Assembly: GCA_016508695.1 (NCBI GenBank)
Contig: VNKQ01000004.1
Location: 1,798,001-1,862,000 of the forward strand
Reading direction: 5' to 3'
Length of the DNA: 64,000 nucleotides
DNA from: Hyphodiscus hymeniophilus
Taxonomy: Eukaryota; Ascomycota; Leotiomycetes; Helotiales; Hyphodiscaceae
Made by a program: the position numbers and the translations under genes. A model generated the notes under the pieces. That model had not been told where the DNA came from, did no database searches, and was given only the letters and a program-made list of their open reading frames with translations. Positions within the stretch are counted from its first letter, which is position 1. Every line of letters starts with the position of its first letter. Below are positions 11,983-24,464 of the stretch, in pieces.

Positions 11983-14900
11983 GGCGGACGGAGGTAAGTT
12001 GGGACCACTGGAAGTTTCAGAGATGCGCTGTGTAAGCTCAAATAACCTTCTGAGATATTGATGCCAGGTTGTTCGTGCCAAGATTAGATATCTCCTAATG
12101 AGTAAATAAATCACAACTTGAAAGGCTGAGGTGGGATAGTAGCGAGGTAGCGGGGTAGTGGGGTCGCAAAAGGGTGAGTAGGTCGTCGTTCTCGACTATT
12201 ATTCTGAAGGCCTTCGACGGCTATATAATTGTGTCAAAGATTCCAAAATCGCATGTTCGATGCGGGACCGAGATCCAGACCCAGACACACGGGTGGAGTT
12301 TAAGCTCAAGACTCACAAGCATGGTAGGCCAGATAGGGTTCTTGGTCAGCGCCACTGACGGGGCGGGGCCGTCGCCAGCGTAGGCCTTCAGTCAGCACTG
12401 CAGCACGTCGCATCCCATGGGACGCATGTTGAAGAAATGGGGTAGTACGAGACTAGCTAAGCTTCACGGCAATTAAGTGCTTACACCTTCAATCCTTGAA
12501 TTCCTTGAGTTCCATAGCCGCAACAATGACTTAATTAGGGAGTACTTTCGTTGGATAAGTCGAATCACATGATTCACTATATAACTTGACTTGAATCACC
12601 GGTGAAAGTGGCCCGAAGTGCTGACCAAACTCCTGAAAGATCCATTCATATGATTGCCAGAGGCTACAAACACGCACAGGGATCGTGACCAGTCACAATC
12701 AAAGTAGTGCTGGCTCCTGTCATCACCTGCAAGATCGGGAACAACCAAATCAATGTGATAGGGCTGAAGAGCAAGGTGGGTGGTAGAATAGAAAGAGAGG
12801 TAAATAAGTAAAGTGTCGTTCGGCAATTGTCCCCTTACCTACTCAATTGCCGTACTCTACTAGTTTCACCAGTTCTACTTCTGTTTACTACGTCGACACC
12901 GCTCCCAGGCTACCTACAGTCATCGAAAATAGTGGGGCAATGCCCCCATTAGGAAGGGAAAGGGGCTAAAGCTTGGCGGAGTCTAGCGGTGGCTTGTGGC
13001 ACCGAAACACCAACTGCCTCCGTACAAAGCCATAAGATATCCAGGTTGGGAGTATCCATTTTCAGGCCAAACTTACATTATTGCTTCAATCCTCCGCAGC
13101 CCAAAGTTTCTTAGTTGAAGTAAGCAGGGCAGGTTGAGCTAAGCTGAGACAGCCACGAAGGTCTCTTCCACAAGGCACTTTACCAGTGGCTCTGCTTATC
13201 TCCACTACTGAACCATGCCTCATTCCGTGCTTTTGTCACATGACCTTTCCATATTTGACGTGCCAATTCAAGGATTTAGTTGCGCAGTCGAAGCTTTCTC
13301 AGAGTCTGCAATGACAGGCTTGAGACAGCGCTGTCTCACCGCGATATTTTCATGTTCACAAAAGATGGAAACAGCGGATGATAAGATTGGGCCAAGTGGC
13401 GCAAAAGAGACAAAATATACTAAAATAGATCTCACGTCCTGAAGACTACTCTTTGCGCTCATGTTCAGTGAAGCCATTATGCAAAGTTGTGAGTTTTTCG
13501 TGTGGTTTTATCTATTAGACACAACACTGTGAGGCGCCTTCGAATTGAGACCCCAACTCGCCCTAACATTCTAGCATGTAGAAAGACCATGAAGCACACT
13601 TCCAGTTATAGAGCTTCGAAATGTTGACCCCCAACGTGTCTCTGAACCGATCCAGTATGCGAAAACGACAGGAGAATCTATGGGATATCGAAAACCATGG
13701 CTAGGGTAAGATAGGATCACACACTTAACGGGAAGCGTATGGGCTATATTGTGCTTTCTGTGGGCTGATGCGCTCGCGAACTTATGAATGTAACTGGAAA
13801 GCGGATCATTGGAAGGCTCACTTCGATTCACCACTGTGAGGAAATTGTTGAGAACAAGTCTCGCAAGTGTATTGCGGGACACCGAGCCCTTGTTCTGGCT
13901 CAGAAGGACTTGGCACTCGAACTTTATGAGGAGCGATGGCATCGAATAGACAATCAGGAGAAAATTTTGGAGGCGGATTTGGATCCACATATATTTTCAG
14001 TAGTCCCTGGCTCCCTGGTAACTATGCTCACATGGTGAGAAAGTCTGGGCCTGAAATCGTTGCGCGAGTGCTTCTGGATTCCCAGGCACAGCGTCCACTC
14101 TGAAGAGCATTCATGAAAATAGACCGTGGTTGTGATGAAGCTTGCTCTTGGAGTGACGAGTGTGGCCTTCCGTTAATACTATTCTGGAAACTCTTTCCCT
14201 TGTTATCTTGAACAATTAATACTTGGAGCAGGCAATACATAGCTTTAAATCTATCCACAAAGATCTGTCTTTATTTGTCTAATCTATATATTCACTTAAG
14301 CCATGCTATTATTTCGCGTTAGGGAAAACAATACAAGCCGCTCAGAGGCTGGGAGCAAAAGCTGAAATATGGAAATTCAGCTTGCAAGCTGCAAGAATCT
14401 ATTAGTCTGAAGCTGGATAAAGTCAACAAGCATAAGTATCCCACTGATTGGGGAAACTGTGTATCGAATTACATCCCATGGGAGAGAGAATAACAAGAGG
14501 TATGAGGAGGATGCTTCCTTTTCAACAATTGGGTTGGGGATCAGATGTATCTGGGTAGACCACCTTCTCAAATTTGGTATTTCGGATACACATCCTCCAG
14601 TGTGCATAGTGCAGAGACAATAATGCAATGGGTCGATGGTTTCTGCAACAATGCGAGTATCCTCCGTGCGAGAGTCCAATTTGCAGCAGCTAGCCGATTG
14701 GATGACCCAGCCAGTTGGTAAATGGCACCCACGCGTACAGGCTGTCAGCCAATACTACATGCATGCGTCAGGTCCCCAGGGGCCTTCTACTGTACAAGAT
14801 CCATGCTCCGAACTAGTAGCCAAGCTTTGAACCCCTGAATGCTGACCGCCGTAGCCGAAGAAGCTGCCATATTGAACAAAACGGCCCGTTTGGTTTTGGG

Positions 14901-15370
14901 ATCGCTTCAGAAGTTCAACCCGCCTCTACAATACTGGACGGCGCAGAGCAGTCATCGTAAATCGAGCTCGGGTTTCTCAACTCTGAGATTGAAAGCTTAC
15001 GGAGGTAGTAAGGTAAAGTGCCAACATGCCCCTCGCTAATCGCTAGGGTAGTAATCGGCTACCGACAGAATTGATCCACCGCGGGCGGCTGCCCTGAGCG
15101 TCCCCCCGCCCCCTCAATGCTTTACAGAGTACAGTAGGGGGTAAGACCTTATCCCTGTGTACTTGGATTCCATTCTGCATCGGATATTGAGCCACTTTCG
15201 CTGTCGAGCAACGGATGATGTCGTCCTACTTTTGGCAGCTGCTGAAGGGTGGGACACCTCATTTCACGTGGAAGTTGCCTCCAAGACTTGGTATCCTGAG
15301 CCCCGTCGAGGAACTTTAGTAGCTACTACCTCCCTCCGGACCTCATCCAGCTCTTTGTCAATTATCCAAA
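11983..15370. other. Gene-poor 3.4-kb stretch
   Basis: No coding region I can support. The open frames (for example 13571-13990 minus, 13784-14038 plus, 14377-14679 minus) overlap each other on opposite strands and show no domain or convincing splice chain. Base composition is ordinary, so this is not a RIP-affected repeat. The right end carries the promoter of the SMP-30-like gene, and 11983 onward that of the regulator. Confidence 0.45.
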
Positions 15371-16494
15371 ATGCTCTTCTCTTCATTCAACTGGGCGGCA
15401 ACGTCGTTGGCAGTTCTCTCTTCCCTCTCACCCGTCACTTCAAGTCCAGCGATCACTTCCCTGGAAACGAGGAAGACACCTTCCCTCCCTCTGAAAGTCA
15501 ACACAGTATGGGAATTCGCCTTCCCAAGCTGGTGCGAAAACCTCGCCATTCGTGCCAACGGCCAAATCCTCGTCTCGCGCCTAGACACACCGGAATTGTA
15601 CCAGGTCGATCCTACTGGGAAAATAGCACCCATTCTGATTGCAACATGGGACGCATCCTACTATATGGGCGCACTGGGTATATCGGAAACGACTCCAGAT
15701 GTGTTTGCCATCAACATCGCGGCACCCGTCGATGCCAATTTTGTCAAGACGAGCGGAGTTCCAGCAATCTACAAGGTGGACATGAACACGTTCAAGGCTA
15801 CCTCTGCGGGTGTGATTGAGAAGAATGCCACAGTGTCGTTGATTGCGAACCTTCCTATCGCAGACTTCATAAACGGAATGACGACTTTGGACGAGGAACA
15901 CGTTTTGTCAGCAGATGTGTACCTTGGGAGGGTGTACAAAGTCGATGTGAAAACCGGCGCATACAGCATCGCAATCAACGACCCGAAGATGAAATTCCCC
16001 GCCAACGCGCCCACAAATCTGGGAGTCAATGGACTGAAAATCAAAGACAGCTATCTATACTGGACAAACACGGCGGTTGGAAGTCTGAACAAGATCCAGA
16101 TCACTTCTGCGGGCACACCTGTCGGCACTTCATCCGTTGTGACGGCGAACGTGCCACGAGCCGACGACTTCATCTTCAAATCAGATGGCACTGCTTTCAT
16201 CGCGCAGAACCAAGAAGACGAGCTGAGTGTTCTGCTCCCTGGCACTTCGAAGGCAGAGGTGGTTGCTGGGAGCAATACTTCGACCATTCTGGCAGGCGTC
16301 ACTGCGGGAAAGTTTGGCAGGCTGGCTTCGGATTGCGAGCGGTTGTATCTGACGACAAGCGGAGGTGAGCAAAGAACACATTCCCATCGAGCTATATTGA
16401 AAGTTCTAACCTTCGTCCAGGACTGGCGGCCCCCATCAATGGGACAGTTGTTGTTGCGGGAATGGTTGCATACATTGATACGGCTGGCTTCTAA
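15371..16494 (+). CDS. Secreted SMP-30/gluconolactonase/LRE-like beta-propeller protein
   Basis: Two exons, 15371-16364 and 16421-16494, joined by a 56-nt GT-AG intron (GGAG|GTGAGC ... GTCCAG|GACTGG) to give 355 residues ending VVVAGMVAYIDTAGF. The first about 25 residues (MLFSSFNWAATSLAVLSSLSPVTSS) form a signal peptide, so the product should be secreted. The body has repeated propeller strands: ENLAIRANGQILVSRLD, LYQVDPTG, IYKVDMNT, GRVYKVDVKTGAYSIAI, GVNGLKIKDSYLYWTNTA, DDFIFKSDGTAFIAQN. This matches fungal SMP-30-like proteins, six-bladed calcium-dependent lactonase-fold proteins. Members often sit beside metabolic clusters as hydrolases, but the substrate cannot be read here. I did not verify the metal-binding residues. 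Confidence 0.82.
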
Positions 16495-16681
16495 AGCACG
16501 GATTTTCCGCATCACTTTAAATGAGCTATATGGAACTGTAATACCCTAGAATGTTTAAGGAGCAGGCTGGGAAAGAGACGATGACTTCCAGTACATTAAT
16601 CTTCCTTTTTCATCCTCTATACTCCTACAACCAGAATCGTTACATCGTGATCCTTCGCGAAGACAAAACCCTTCCCATCAA

Positions 16682-18167
16682 TCACTCCAGCCGATCCCCT
16701 GACGAGCTCACAGTTACATGACCTCGCTGCCGCTGCTTCTCTACATCGTACTCAACAGCATACGAGGTCTGCTTCATGATGGCCCCATCGTCCGGATACG
16801 TACCATGCATAGGTAGAATGTCCTCCTCGCTCCCTCCATCACTCAACTTTACTGCGTTATTGACAATGCGACCCGTGAAAGCTCGGCTACTCGATATGCC
16901 CTTTTGCTGACCGTAACTCCTCGCAGTCATCTCAAATGTGTTCGTTGTGCTATTGATTCCGGAGCTGGTGAAGAGTGGGCGGATGAGGGGAACAGATGCC
17001 GCAATGTCGACAAGGCATCCTTCGGTGCTGGGAAAAGCAAAGTTAGTAGGATGTAAAACAAGATTGAAAAGAGGAAGGTACTTACATCACCCAAACGAAC
17101 ATTTGCACCGTGTTGTCTTTGTCTAATCAGTAGGGTGCCTCACGGCCATTGTTACAATCGAGCACTCACAGGTGTAATCTCCTCTCTCCGACAACGCTCG
17201 GAGTTTGACAAGTTTCATGATCACGGCGACGAAGGCACTGCGCAAGTCAGTTCCGACAAGTCAAAGATCGGATCCGGCGACGAAACTTACAAAAGACTCA
17301 ATCCAAGCAATACACACAGTCCCATCTTTAACTTAGTCTTCATCTGAAGAGTCCACAATATTGTAGCAGGGAGGAAAGTAAGAAACAGATCTGTAGCACC
17401 GTTGAAGGCCGTATGGGCGTAGCCCAAATACTAAACAGTTAGGAAGGGAGGGCACGAGTCGCAGAGGACAGACTTACAGTTTGAATGTCTGCATTCCAGC
17501 AAGTGTCTGGAATATCGAAGTCCCAAAGAGAGCGGATATCTGTGCATTGCGCATACAAGCAGATCACGATGATACCATTAAACACAATCTGTACCGCGAA
17601 GAGACACCACAAAGCAGTCCGACGAGCTTGGTTTGTGCCGAACAGCTTGATCATCAAGACAATGAACGATAACCTCCCCCAAGTTGAGCCCATTATACCT
17701 GAATTAAGAGTCAGTCTGTATCATGGGTCGAAATCTGTTGCAGGATTCAGCGTACCGAAAGCTTGGCCGATAGCATTGTATCTCAAAGCTTCCCTTCCGT
17801 TACGCGGGGACAAATAAGCAAAGTGTCTTCCCCATCCATAATGGTACTGAACCGTGATCAATGAAGCCATTGATATGAGGGTTGCCTTTCCAATTAGATG
17901 ATTAGATGAGTAAGTCGGTGCATGGAACACTTACGATAGACATGGCCATCAAAGCATCACTCAATCCTAACTGGTAGGTAACCCGTGCTTGAGTCCATAG
18001 TCGTGCACACACGACGACGATAGTGATACCGATCAAGATCCAGATGACAGCCAAAGCAGACCCTCCTGCAATGGTGTTAGGAAAGCTGACTTCGAGGCTG
18101 ACTCCAAAAGGGATTGAATACACCTACCAATATTTACATTGGGGCCAACCTTTGAAGGGTCTGACAT
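16682..18167 (-). CDS. PTH11-like seven-TM protein (fungal rhodopsin-fold domain)
   Basis: Eight exons: 18167-18128, 18065-17935, 17885-17756, 17698-17478, 17430-17291, 17237-17170, 17122-17086, 17027-16682; total 1,113 nt, 370 residues, frame kept through seven GT-AG introns. The start is MSDPSKVGPNVNIGGSALAV. Helices follow: VIWILIGITIVVVCARLW, the LGLSDALMAMSI loop, then ALWCLFAVQIVFNGIIVICL, YAHTAFNGATDLFLTFLPA and MFVWVITEGCLVDIAASVPLIRP. This is the fungal integral membrane domain of PTH11-like and satratoxin-cluster SAT5-type proteins. The C-terminal about 100 residues are hydrophilic and probably cytosolic. Role by family: receptor-like surface protein or cluster-associated membrane protein; ligand unknown. 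The high intron number is typical of the family. Confidence 0.88.
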
Positions 18168-20784
18168 CGCTACTACCCAAGTCGTATGGAAGTCAACAAA
18201 AGGTAAAGGATAGAGCCCACATGAAAATCTGAAGACTGTGCTCAATGCTTAATTCATATAAACTGCAGGCTGGATCCAGGTACGTACGGGAGCGTGCCTT
18301 CTTCCCACACCTCTCTATTTCAGCCCAGTCTGTGCCTCTGCAACAGTGTATGTAGTCAGGGGCGGGCTGTTTGAAGGATTGAGCCATGGCGTACACTACG
18401 AACTGCATCTAAGGTTTAGCCACGGAAGCGGTTGAAATTCTGCCCGCACGCCACCGACACGGCTCATGAGTGAAGCTGCGAATCAAGGTCTACCACGCCC
18501 TGCCTTTTTTGAGCGACAACATCGGGTATTGCATTAAGCATGGTTAGTAGCTTACTAACAAAGGGGCCGAGACACGGCAGAGCAATATGGAGTACCTTGC
18601 ACGGTGCAGAATATGCATGGCTGGGCCACTTAGCTTTGTTTGAACAAATATGCAGTGCTTGTTTTACAGGGACATACGAAAGCAATCGTACGGCCTATGG
18701 GCTTGCACTAACCAGCCCTCCGGACGTTTAAGAAAGTTAAAGAAAGGGGAGAGTACGAGAGACACAACTTTACTAAGAGACAGAAAATAGTGTTGCTTTC
18801 TGTCCTGTGCAACATCCAGCACCATGATCGGATTCGAATGACCAAAATCAACCACACTTGAAGACACTAGAATCTGAGATCTCGGATAAGCGAAGTCAAG
18901 CGAATTTGAAGAGGGGCTGATTGTCCTTTTCATCAAGCTCTTGAAGCGAGTCAAACGTGGAGAAACGAAAGCGGTTGATGGGTCGTTCATCAACTGAATA
19001 AGTTCCGGGGATTTTCCACTTGTGACATATGGCCCTGGCCACTGGCCAGTCTTTACCAGGGTGTCGCCGGATGATTGGAATACAGGTTCATAGGGATAAG
19101 TCATGTCTAGTTCTCACCATTAAGATCGACGTACAGGGTCACTCATTAAGTGAGGTTTAATGCCATTTTAGCTACGGCAGCGAGCTAGAAGACCTCAAAA
19201 CATCTTTTACTCTGTGAACTAGCCCCTGTAGAACTGGCTCTGGTAAACAGCAAGAGATTAGTAGGGGTACCTTGTACTATGAACTAGACATGACTTATCT
19301 TTCAGAACCTGTAGCAAAATGAAGCTTCTCTGACCCTGCGATCCCACGGCCTTTTCATGCAATACAGGGATGGATCTGCACTACCTTGTTCAGGAGGATG
19401 AGCCCCTGTTCTTACTCCCAGATACATTCCCAGACACATTCCAACTCTGTCCGTATGAATCGAGTAGAGCTCAGACCTGCCTCCTATCCTCGAATCGGCA
19501 GCGATCTGTGAGAACGACAGCTCGCACGTTCGTTCTGCCACACGGCCACATTCTGTTTGCGTCCTTCCACGACAAAGGCGCCGTCGGTGCCCGTTCCCGC
19601 CAGGTAGACGCAATAATGACGGCGTTGCTGACGCTTGGGTTCAATTTTGTGCGAGAAAAAAGTCCCTGGAGCTCATCGAACAACTTCGATGTCGGCTTCT
19701 GAGCGATTTTGATGGTGTTGTTGTGTTACACAGGGCAGGTGTTGTGCCTCCGGCTTTTACTCGAACAGGCTAATTCTTTATTAGTGTGTTTGACGAAATA
19801 CAACCACAAAATCAACCACACTACATATCATTAGTATTCCTATCCATTGCCCTTTGCATACCAGTAACCTCTTACTCATCTACGGACGAGAAGAACTGTG
19901 TGCCTGGAAGAAGGTCATCCAGCTCTTCAACCCATTCACGTAACCATTCATCCACCACGTGACGTTCTGCTCATTCAAAACCAATATCTATTAAGGAGAA
20001 TAGGTGAATGCCACTGATTCATATCACCTCCAGCCTACCTATTGAACCCTACGATCTGCCAATCACTTGGAGCAGAAAAATGGCTTGTGCTAGAACTAGC
20101 AGCAAGTGTATTTAAGTGGATTGCCATTGCTCGTCGTTGCCACAGTGTTAAAGGTTTCTCATCTGGGCTACTCTTTTGGACTTAGTAGAGCACTGCTTTG
20201 GTCCAGTAGTCTTAGCCTCCAAGTGCGAGGGAGACTGCCGTTATGTCTGGGCCGCCGTGCGTGAATGCGGCTCCAACTGACGAAGTCAGTTGAACGGAAT
20301 CGAGACGGAACCCTTCCCGGGATAGGAAAGTTGTGAAGACTATTACACCATTTGAATTTGTCTTGGTAAACGGAAAGTTGAGATCGCAAGTTTACTGTTT
20401 CAAGAAATCCTAGCTATAAAATTACCAACAATAGCGTATTTCTGCCATGGTAGCAGACTCGTGCCAGTAACTCTCGCGGAGCACACTGCGTACGTTCATG
20501 CCCAGCAGCTCATCGTGTCTCAGTACACCATTGCATCTGATCTTTCCCTCTGGCCTTCCCCTGGAAGTTAGGACTGCACGACTGGCTGGAAGCTAAAATG
20601 CTGGACATGTAGCCGGCTCTCTTCGCCCTACAAACAGGCTCAGTGCTAACTTTGAGGGCCCTTGACTCAAATACAAAAAGAAATGAATGAATCTAAGAGC
20701 ATTGGAGAAACTCATTTTTTTATTAAACCCGCATCGTGGGAGCGAGATGAAAGTCCTATTTGTCCAAATCGTAAATTTGTACGC
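18168..20784. other. Gene-poor 2.6-kb stretch
   Basis: Contains the promoter of the seven-TM gene and the 3' flank of the RutA-like gene. The longest frames (18664-19104 minus, 19302-19613 minus, 19370-19702 plus) have no recognisable domain and no splice partners I could find. Nothing supportable. Confidence 0.4.
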
Positions 20785-21923
20785 CTACGCATTCGTGATG
20801 TGCGACCTGCTCTTCATCAAAGGCTGTATCTTCTCTCCAAACTTATCAATACCCTTAGGGAAGTCATCGAACGTGAGCATTATGCCCTTCATGCCAGGAA
20901 TATCGGCCACCTCATCAAGCATCTCTGCGATCTTAGCGTACGTACCCACCAGCGTTCCCTGGTTGAAGTTGACCTGTCCCTCAGAGGCCGCGGCCAATTT
21001 TATCGACGCATGTGCATCGGCTTTCGTGTCCTTCGATCCCTATCAGAACATATCAGTAGTGCTCAAGTAAACAGCATGCTTGGAGTCGCTCCTACCTGGT
21101 CAGCCATCCAAGCCAAAGCGTCAACATCAGCCCCCTCTCTGTACAAATTCCATTTGGCTCTCGCCTCCTCTTCCGTCTCTTCAGCAATAAGCATAAACAA
21201 TGCATAAGTCCCCACATCCCTCCCAGTCTTGGCAACCGCATCCACCAAGCGCCCACATGTCGGTCCAATCTGAGTCGGCGAATTGATCCCAGCCCCCATA
21301 ACAAAGTTGAAATCCGCAAACTCGGCAGCGAACTCCATGCCCCGTCCACTCGACCCCGCAGCAACGATCTTGATCTCATCTGATGGTTTAGGCAACATCT
21401 TACAATCATTCATCGTGAAGTGCTTCCCCTTGAAATTCGAGACTCCGGTCGCCCATAGCTCTTTCATTACCTTCACGTATTCTGTAGCATATTCGTAGCG
21501 GTATCCGAAATAGGCATTCCCGGGCCAGATACTCATCTGTTCGTATTCGGCCGCTTGCCAGCCTGTCACAATATTGATCCCGAAGCGGCCGGGGGCGATC
21601 GAGTCGATGGTTGCCGCCATACGTGCCACGAGTGCGGGCGGAAGAGTGAGGATTGCTGATGAGGCGAAGAGCTTGATTTTTGACGTGACGGCTGCCAGAC
21701 CGGCCATCAGGGTAAAGGATTCGAGGTTATAATCCCAAAACTCGGCTTTGCCTCCGAAACCACGGAGTTTGATCATAGAGAGCGCGAAGTCGAAACCATA
21801 GTGCTCAGCCCTCTGGACAATATGCTTGTTGAGCTCGAACGAGGGCTTATATTGGGGAGAGGTGGTGCTGATGAGCCAGCCATTGTTGCCGATTGGGATG
21901 AAGACTCCTATTTGGGTAGGCAT
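20785..21923 (-). CDS. rutA: RutA-like luciferase-family FMN monooxygenase (pyrimidine oxygenase type)
   Basis: Exon 1 (21923-21096) and exon 2 (21039-20785) give 360 residues, close to the about 360 of bacterial RutA. The N-terminus IGVFIPIGNNGWLISTTSPQ, the middle VTGWQAAEYEQMSIWPG and the C-terminus QGTLVGTYAKIAEMLDEVA, IMLTFDDFPKGIDKFGEKIQ follow the RutA pattern. RutA uses FMNH2 and O2 to open the uracil ring to ureidoacrylate, with a partner flavin reductase supplying FMNH2. The 56-nt intron (GTAGGA...TGATAG) lies after DALAWMADQ. No RutB, C, D or F relative is in the window, so the substrate may be another heterocycle. A eukaryotic copy of this mainly bacterial subfamily suggests old horizontal transfer, since the gene already has an intron; that is inference. 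Confidence 0.85.
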
Positions 21924-22536
21924 TGTTGGAAGGTTAAGGGTTCAATTGCGGATGAGAGGTAGAAGAAGCTTGAAATGAGAAGTAGGGAAGAAAGAAAACA
22001 TTTTGAAGACTGCAAGACATATTTGGCCGATCAGACAGTCACACCACTTACCTTGGCAAGAAGCTCTCGGACAAGATAAGGGAGAGCTTACGGAACTCCG
22101 TCCGACATCAAAAGATAGGGAAACAATGGATCTTGTTTGATAATTCTCCTGTCGTGGCCCCGTGTTACGGTCCATTGACCAAGAGTGGGATGATAGGCGC
22201 AAGCAATATCTCTTGGCGCGGTTGACCCCGCTATCACGTGAGACGAGCTTTCGAGGACAAGCAGCGTCTGGCCAACAACAAAACTAAGTCTGTAAGAAAT
22301 GATGCTACAAAAAGAATGCCAACTGTGATTACCCTTAAGCTCTATGATACGACACGTTATCATCATATCCGCCGAAGCAAATACGTGGAAGCCTCGGGTG
22401 GACAAGAATATCTGTTTGCAATGCAATGTATCCCACCGAGCAATTGCGGACTCTCGACTCTTCCGGGTGACTTCCCTTAAGATATCCGCAGTATCATAAT
22501 CGGTTACTTTTCATACCTTTTCCTCTATACCGATCG
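21924..22536. other. Intergenic stretch: RutA-like promoter and serpin 3' flank
   Basis: 613 bp between the start of the RutA-like gene and the stop of the serpin, both on the minus strand. Includes a CACGTG near 22235. No other gene seen. Confidence 0.45.
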
Positions 22537-24101
22537 TCATGCTCGCTGATCAACCTCACAAACCACAGTCTGACAGAGAACGAGTCCTGTTGTGGCATCA
22601 AAGACGAGAAATAGGAAAGGTCGATCGACTCGCATCACTTCGTAACGAGGCTCTACCAGCCGCACAACTCTTTTCGACTAATTAGCATGTGCCAGGTCAT
22701 GAAACAACAGTTCTCGAGCAGAGACAAGATGAGATCGATAACTTACGTCGTGATCTGGGCAGTGGCAGCAGCTTTCTCCTCTCCCTCCTCATTGACTTCC
22801 AATAACAGATGATGAGTCGCAATGCTGATCACGGACGGGCTATTTTCTGAAATGGGCGAGAAATTACTGGAAGGCGTGAACGCCGGGCCAAGACCGAGCT
22901 CCGTGAGGGCGGGATCCAAATCGAGGTTAAGTTTCAAAGAGAAGCGAGGGAGGTAGAAGTGGACTTGCTTTCTGCGGGGCTGCCCTGAACCGAGAAGGGA
23001 TTTCCGCAGGACTTCGGTTGGGCTGAAAGAGGAGAGAACGTCTTTCATAGCCCGAGAGCTGCGATCTTTCGGGAGAATAACTGCAGCCTTCCATTTGGGA
23101 CCATGTTCTGAACTTTGGTATGGAGAGATAATCATCTGCACTGTCCCATCTTCTACATACTCCATCTTGCTTCGTTTGGACATCAACCGGCAAGATTGAT
23201 GCTTCTTTCCACTGAAATTATAGAACGTCGAGTCTTCAGTGTTGACGGGTTGGAATGGATAGGCCCACTTGGCTTTGAAGTAGAAACAGGTAATGAGAGC
23301 GAGTGATGCATCGACGAGGTCGTCTTCATGAAAGATACCCTCCATTTTACCCTTGGATTCCTTCGAGATGAATGCGTTGATCGCATCTGCGGCCAGAGTC
23401 TCGATATCCGTTTCCCAGGTGTCGACAATGGCAGCCTTCCATGGCTCTTTGACCAATAAGTCTTCGTCAAGGAATAGTGCCGCTGCAGAAGAGAGTTCGA
23501 CGTCAGACGAGCTTTTGATATACCAATCTAAAGCCACCGAGTCGTCAATCATAGTATCTGGCGCTTTGAAGCGAAGGACTTCGAGAAAGGCATCAAGAGC
23601 AGCTTCCTTGGATCCGAGTGCAATCATGCTCAGGTAACGATAGATATTCATGGCGCAGATTCCAACAGTTTTTCTCGGTGTATTATCGGAGAAGGCATAA
23701 GAGAGGATATCGAGACCGAATGAATTCACCCTATTGACAAGCAAAGGTGAGATGCTTACTTTTGGCTTTGCATCTGATGTTGGCAGCTCGGGAGTCGTAG
23801 TACAGATTGTCGAGCTGGTCGGTATTGGACCCTCATGATGGGTGAACGATCTGGAGCTCTCGGCGGCTGAGAAAGATGACAGAGTTGGGCGGCGACGAAG
23901 GCGAGGCTTATAATCGTAGAACGAACTTGGCAGTTTGTAGGCTTGGAAGTCCGGTATACGAGTGCATCGTGCTGGACGAGCTGCATGAGGCGGCTTGGGG
24001 TATTTGGGAATAACCTGATTAGAATGTGGCTTGGTAGAGCGGCGACGCCGGCGCTTGTCTGAGTGATCGCGATCGTGCTTGACTTTGGAAGGGACTCCCA
24101 T
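22537..24101 (-). CDS. Serpin-domain protein with basic, disordered N-terminus
   Basis: Exon 1 runs from 24101 (MGVPSKVKHDRDH, strong ATG context) to 22747. Exon 2, 22669-22537, is joined by a GTAAGT...AAAAG intron, giving 495 residues. An in-frame upstream ATG at 24215 would add 38 residues with a weak signal-like stretch. Residues 1-110 are basic and low complexity (KRRRRR, a possible nuclear signal). The serpin domain follows: NIYRYLSMIALGS, INAFISKESKGKM, CFYFKAKWAYPF, ALTELGLGPAF, the hinge NEEGEEKAAATA, and in exon 2 VDRPFLFLVFDATTG, the conserved C-terminal strand. Serpins trap proteases by loop insertion. Here P14 is Glu and P12 is Lys, where inhibitory serpins usually have small residues, so inhibition is doubtful. 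Serpins are scarce in fungi. The acceptor choice is the least certain point. Confidence 0.87.
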
Positions 24102-24464
24102 CTTGACAGGTGGCACTGTGAAATGCTGAATGATATGAGAAGAGGTGGCTGTAAGAAAGATGAGGATGCCACAAACAGAAGACTGTCGGAGGGGGGCAGT
24201 AGTTCTGAGAACCACTGCTCAATCCAAGTTCTCATTCACTTTAATTGAATTGGGAAGGGAGGAGTATGTATCAGAACCCACGTACTGTGGATGTCGCGAA
24301 CTTCGCGCCTTCCATTCGAGTGGTCAAAGGCGCACTGGCGCGATCCTCAAGTTCACATTTACTTCATCCATGGGATGTGTATTACAAGATATTCACATTC
24401 GATCTGCTCAATGGCTACAACAAACGCTCAATGTCACCACCCCTAAACGCCATCGCCATGATAA

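Noticed and set aside
13784..14038. Plus-strand frame with a charged stretch (LAQKDLALELYEERWHRIDNQEK)
   Set aside because: Isolated 84 codons, no domain, no splice partners, and a longer frame runs on the other strand.
18664..19104. 146-residue minus-strand frame starting MTYPYEPVFQ
   Set aside because: No domain, no signal peptide and no consistent exons around it; compatible with chance.
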